NCBI GenBank assembly: GCA_018669845.1
Contig: JABHSO010000128.1
Location: 1-56,722, forward strand
DNA from: Gammaproteobacteria bacterium
GTDB lineage: Bacteria > Pseudomonadota > Gammaproteobacteria > GCA-001735895
DNA: 56,722 nt
Direction: 5' to 3'
The notes under the pieces are model-generated. The model did not search any database and was not told the origin of the DNA. It saw nothing but the letters and a program-made list of their open reading frames with translations. The translations under genes were made by a program, and so were the position numbers. The stretch's first letter is position 1, and each line of letters begins with the position of its first letter. Shown piece by piece: positions 54,275 through 56,722 of the stretch.

Positions 54275-56722
54275 CTATTGAATCAGCATGGCGGCACTGC
54301 CGACTGCAGCAGCACAAACGGCTTTTACGATTTCAGCTGTACGAGCTACGGTATTGATATCCGTACCTAAGTTGCAGGGAAAATCCTCGTTGTAATGGGG
54401 ATCGCCATCGACAGGACATTTCGTCATTTCGGTAATCAGGCTGTCGTAACTATAGATTGCGGTGCCACTGTCCAGAGTTTGTGTTGTATCGGCTCCCAGC
54501 AAATTGGCAGTTTCAGTTTGATCTGGTTGTGAATCCAGATTAGTTGACAATAAAAGATCTAATACGGGGTCTATCGCATAACCTCGTTTAGTCTCTGTAT
54601 TAAAAGCTGTTTGTGCTGATTCGCTGAAATCAACATTGGTAAATAGCAGTCGATTTACATCACCGGTTGCTAAAGCACTGTCCAGGTTTACCCTTTCACT
54701 ACAGGAAGTTAGCGCCAGTTGAGCTATCGCCATCTGGTGAGATGAAAGAAAAGCATCGATGGTTTCAACCGTGGGTAATTGCTGTTTGTATTGTAAATAC
54801 AGGTTGTTAACCGTTGAATTGGTCACAGGAATGCCCGTAATTTTAGCGATGGTTGCATTGATTTCATCAAAAGTCCGCACGCCAATGTCTGAAGAAGGTT
54901 CTGCATCGAGCGGGGCGGCAGGAGGTATGGGTGCAGGTTCTATGAAAGCATTGATGTTACCGGCAAGAAACTCAAAGGTGAGGAAAAACTCATCGCTGTC
55001 AGCTCCTTTTTCCAGCGCTATGACGGCTCCATGAGATGACAATAGCTGGCCTTCATCGACTGAATAAACTTCATTGCTAACAGTCTCATCCAAATTGGCA
55101 AAAGATTGACCGGCAATGGCCTGTTTACCATTAATGCCAATACGCATTTTCTGAATAGTGAAATCACCAGGTGCCCAGGTAGAATCAAGATTGATAAAAG
55201 TAGGCTCATTAAACAGGTAACTAAAGCTATCAAACTGCGAAACTTCAACTTTAATGAAGCTATCATCAATACCCGTCTGCTCGGCAATAGAAAATAGCAG
55301 GAAGTATTTCTGACCCACACCCGCTTCAAAATTTTGTTTAATCTGGGCTTCAGTCAGTACTTTATTGTGTACCGCTGCCAGACGAATTTTTCCGGACCAG
55401 GGGTTTTCTTTTGACAAGCTATTGCCCAGTACAAATGCAAAAGTATCATCCCAGACATTTATAGAGGTTGACTCACCTATTGGGTCGGGTACATCGATTG
55501 GTTCTCCGTTGACGAAGATTTGGCGGCCTTTAACAGGGTCATAAGTGGCAACCACATGCTGTAAACTGGACTGCAGAACTTCTGCTGCATCCGGTGTTGA
55601 TAAAGCAGGTTCTCCATTGGTATTGGATTGAGCAGTACGATTATGGAAATTGTAGTTATACAGTGTTTGCGTCAAAGCAAAGTTTTTGCTCGTAGAGCCA
55701 ACTTCAAAACTGAGGATATTGGCATTTTCCTGGGTAACATTGGCCGGAATAACCCAGGCTTCTATCGAATATTCACCAGATGATTTGATAAAATCATGCA
55801 GTTTTTTACTGGATTGTGTATCTGCCCTGGCTATACCCTCAGAAAAGTCCAGCCCATAAGCGCCCAGCCAGTTGTAGTTTCCTTCCAGGCTCAAATTCAT
55901 GGCAGGCTCAATACCACTGGTATCGAAGGCTGTTGAGCCTGTGCCTACTTTAAATTCCCAGATGGCGATCATGTTGAATTCATGGCGATTACCACCCGAT
56001 GCTATGATTCCATCATCCAGTAATACCAGTGCTTTACTGGTAATCAAAGCCTGATCAATTTCAGTGGTTGGAATCGCAGCTGCGAACAGTTCAATCGCAG
56101 TCTGCATTTCCATAGCATCATCCAAACATTCATCTGACCAGCAATTATGCTTATCGATTAAACGTTGAACTAACAGTGAATTAGAAGGCAAATCAATATT
56201 GATTTTTGGCTTAACGGCTTCGTAAGCTGAATTTTCATCCGGGTTTGCAAAGAATGGAGACTGCTGCTGAGAAAGCCCCTCTTCATAATGACAGGCAATG
56301 CAATGATCTAACAATAATGGATGAACAGTTGCCGCAAAACTATCTGCTAAATCGGGAAAAGTTTTACTATCCCCCGGTGTTTTAATCTCCGGGGCCGTTA
56401 ATTTGATAGCACGTGCTGTTGTCGTGTCATCGGGAATACCTGACCAGTTACTGATCATGCTTTTTATGCTGTCAGCACAAACAGAGTCAAACTGTTCCCA
56501 GCAATTATGACCTTCTGCGAGCTTAGTCACCATTAGAGAGCTGGAAGGGTCATCTAGATCCACCAGAGGAAGAGCCGCCGTGTAGGAAGTATTGACGTTA
56601 GCCGGGTCGGCAAAATAGGGAGCCTGACCACCGTCTATATCGGCGTGACACTGTCCGCAACGACTATCAGTTTTCAAGTTATTCCATACATTGATTTCAT
56701 AGGCGCGTTCTGCTTCACCGGC
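54275..56722 (-). CDS. LamG-domain protein with two CxxCH motifs (5' end cut by window edge)
   Basis: The visible 815 codons reach the window edge on the N-terminal side, so the start is missing. Two c-type heme motifs are seen: CGQCH (about visible residue 22) and CIACH in LLLDHCIACHYEEG. A LamG/concanavalin-like domain (about 300-450, with SGEYSIEAWVIPA) is followed by a long C-terminal part. The context, a Tat DUF1501-like protein 3 bases downstream, is a common pairing. A periplasmic electron-transfer or surface-binding role is likely. It is the first visible gene of the leftward operon. Confidence 0.75.
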   Translation of the reverse strand, partial: AGEAERAYEINVWNNLKTDSRCGQCHADIDGGQAPYFADPANVNTSYTAALPLVDLDDPSSSLMVTKLAEGHNCWEQFDSVCADSIKSMISNWSGIPDDTTTARAIKLTAPEIKTPGDSKTFPDLADSFAATVHPLLLDHCIACHYEEGLSQQQSPFFANPDENSAYEAVKPKINIDLPSNSLLVQRLIDKHNCWSDECLDDAMEMQTAIELFAAAIPTTEIDQALITSKALVLLDDGIIASGGNRHEFNMIAIWEFKVGTGSTAFDTSGIEPAMNLSLEGNYNWLGAYGLDFSEGIARADTQSSKKLHDFIKSSGEYSIEAWVIPANVTQENANILSFEVGSTSKNFALTQTLYNYNFHNRTAQSNTNGEPALSTPDAAEVLQSSLQHVVATYDPVKGRQIFVNGEPIDVPDPIGESTSINVWDDTFAFVLGNSLSKENPWSGKIRLAAVHNKVLTEAQIKQNFEAGVGQKYFLLFSIAEQTGIDDSFIKVEVSQFDSFSYLFNEPTFINLDSTWAPGDFTIQKMRIGINGKQAIAGQSFANLDETVSNEVYSVDEGQLLSSHGAVIALEKGADSDEFFLTFEFLAGNINAFIEPAPIPPAAPLDAEPSSDIGVRTFDEINATIAKITGIPVTNSTVNNLYLQYKQQLPTVETIDAFLSSHQMAIAQLALTSCSERVNLDSALATGDVNRLLFTNVDFSESAQTAFNTETKRGYAIDPVLDLLLSTNLDSQPDQTETANLLGADTTQTLDSGTAIYSYDSLITEMTKCPVDGDPHYNEDFPCNLGTDINTVARTAEIVKAVCAAAVGSAAMLIQ

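Overview
The window is an AT-rich stretch of a gammaproteobacterial chromosome. The housekeeping genes (prlC/opdA oligopeptidase, ubiD, rmuC, acnB, a UPF0149/YecA protein, lepB, a PA2779/PA2778 pair, a potABCD-like operon) are all of gammaproteobacterial type. The species cannot be fixed from sequence alone. I saw no tRNA, rRNA, CRISPR array or intact insertion sequence. Both edges cut a gene: the oligopeptidase on the left has lost its N-terminus, and the LamG/cytochrome-like gene on the right has lost its N-terminal part.

Region 1 (1-9.7 kb) is mostly rightward: oligopeptidase A, an SH3-domain membrane protein, UbiD, an orphan ParA-type ATPase, a possible 42-residue membrane peptide, leftward RmuC, an HDOD protein, a site-2-type protease and an HtrA-like protease with no export signal. 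Region 2 (9.7-12.9 kb) holds a GGCT-like enzyme and the complete AmmeMemoRadiSam trio (radical SAM enzyme, MEMO1-like, AMMECR1-like), with the two halves transcribed divergently. It ends at a degenerate GTAGGGTG...CACCCTAC palindromic element; a second copy lies at 25.7 kb. Region 3 (12.9-25.7 kb) has a DUF4382 lipoprotein, a polytopic membrane protein, a polyamine-type ABC transporter operon behind a perfect 14-bp palindrome, a signal peptidase I, the PA2779/PA2778 pair (small membrane protein plus C39-like cysteine peptidase lipoprotein), a hydrolase, an ATP-grasp enzyme, a LysE-type exporter and a two-domain APH-like kinase/P-loop protein.

Region 4 (25.7-39.5 kb) is more accessory: a KAP-type P-loop NTPase, an unrecognised lipoprotein, a GH108 endolysin-like muramidase and a cyclase-family protein with altered metal motif. 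These are followed by acnB with a clear terminator, a LysR regulator and a sugar-isomerase-fold protein. From 35.9 to 38.2 kb the DNA looks patched: a short RraB-like gene, a metallo-beta-lactamase-fold gene with a disrupted HxHxDH motif flanked by imperfect direct repeats, a long hairpin, a decayed tyrosine-recombinase fragment and a PBPRA1643-type SEC-C gene.

Region 5 (39.5-56.7 kb) is one leftward run of 13 tightly packed genes, several overlapping by 4-11 bases. In transcription order it encodes a LamG protein with two CxxCH motifs, a Tat-exported DUF1501-like protein, an ApbE flavin transferase, a coiled-coil periplasmic protein, three TPR proteins (two of them lipoproteins), a small periplasmic protein, ExbB/TolQ, two ExbD/TolR proteins, an AgmX/PglI-TonB-like protein and a VIT-vWA-TPR-DUF2135 lipoprotein. 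It reads as a proton-motive-force-driven envelope machine with a large TPR scaffold and a von Willebrand adhesin or sensor. One ExbD keeps the channel aspartate and the other has asparagine there. This is the best candidate in the window for an uncharacterised system.
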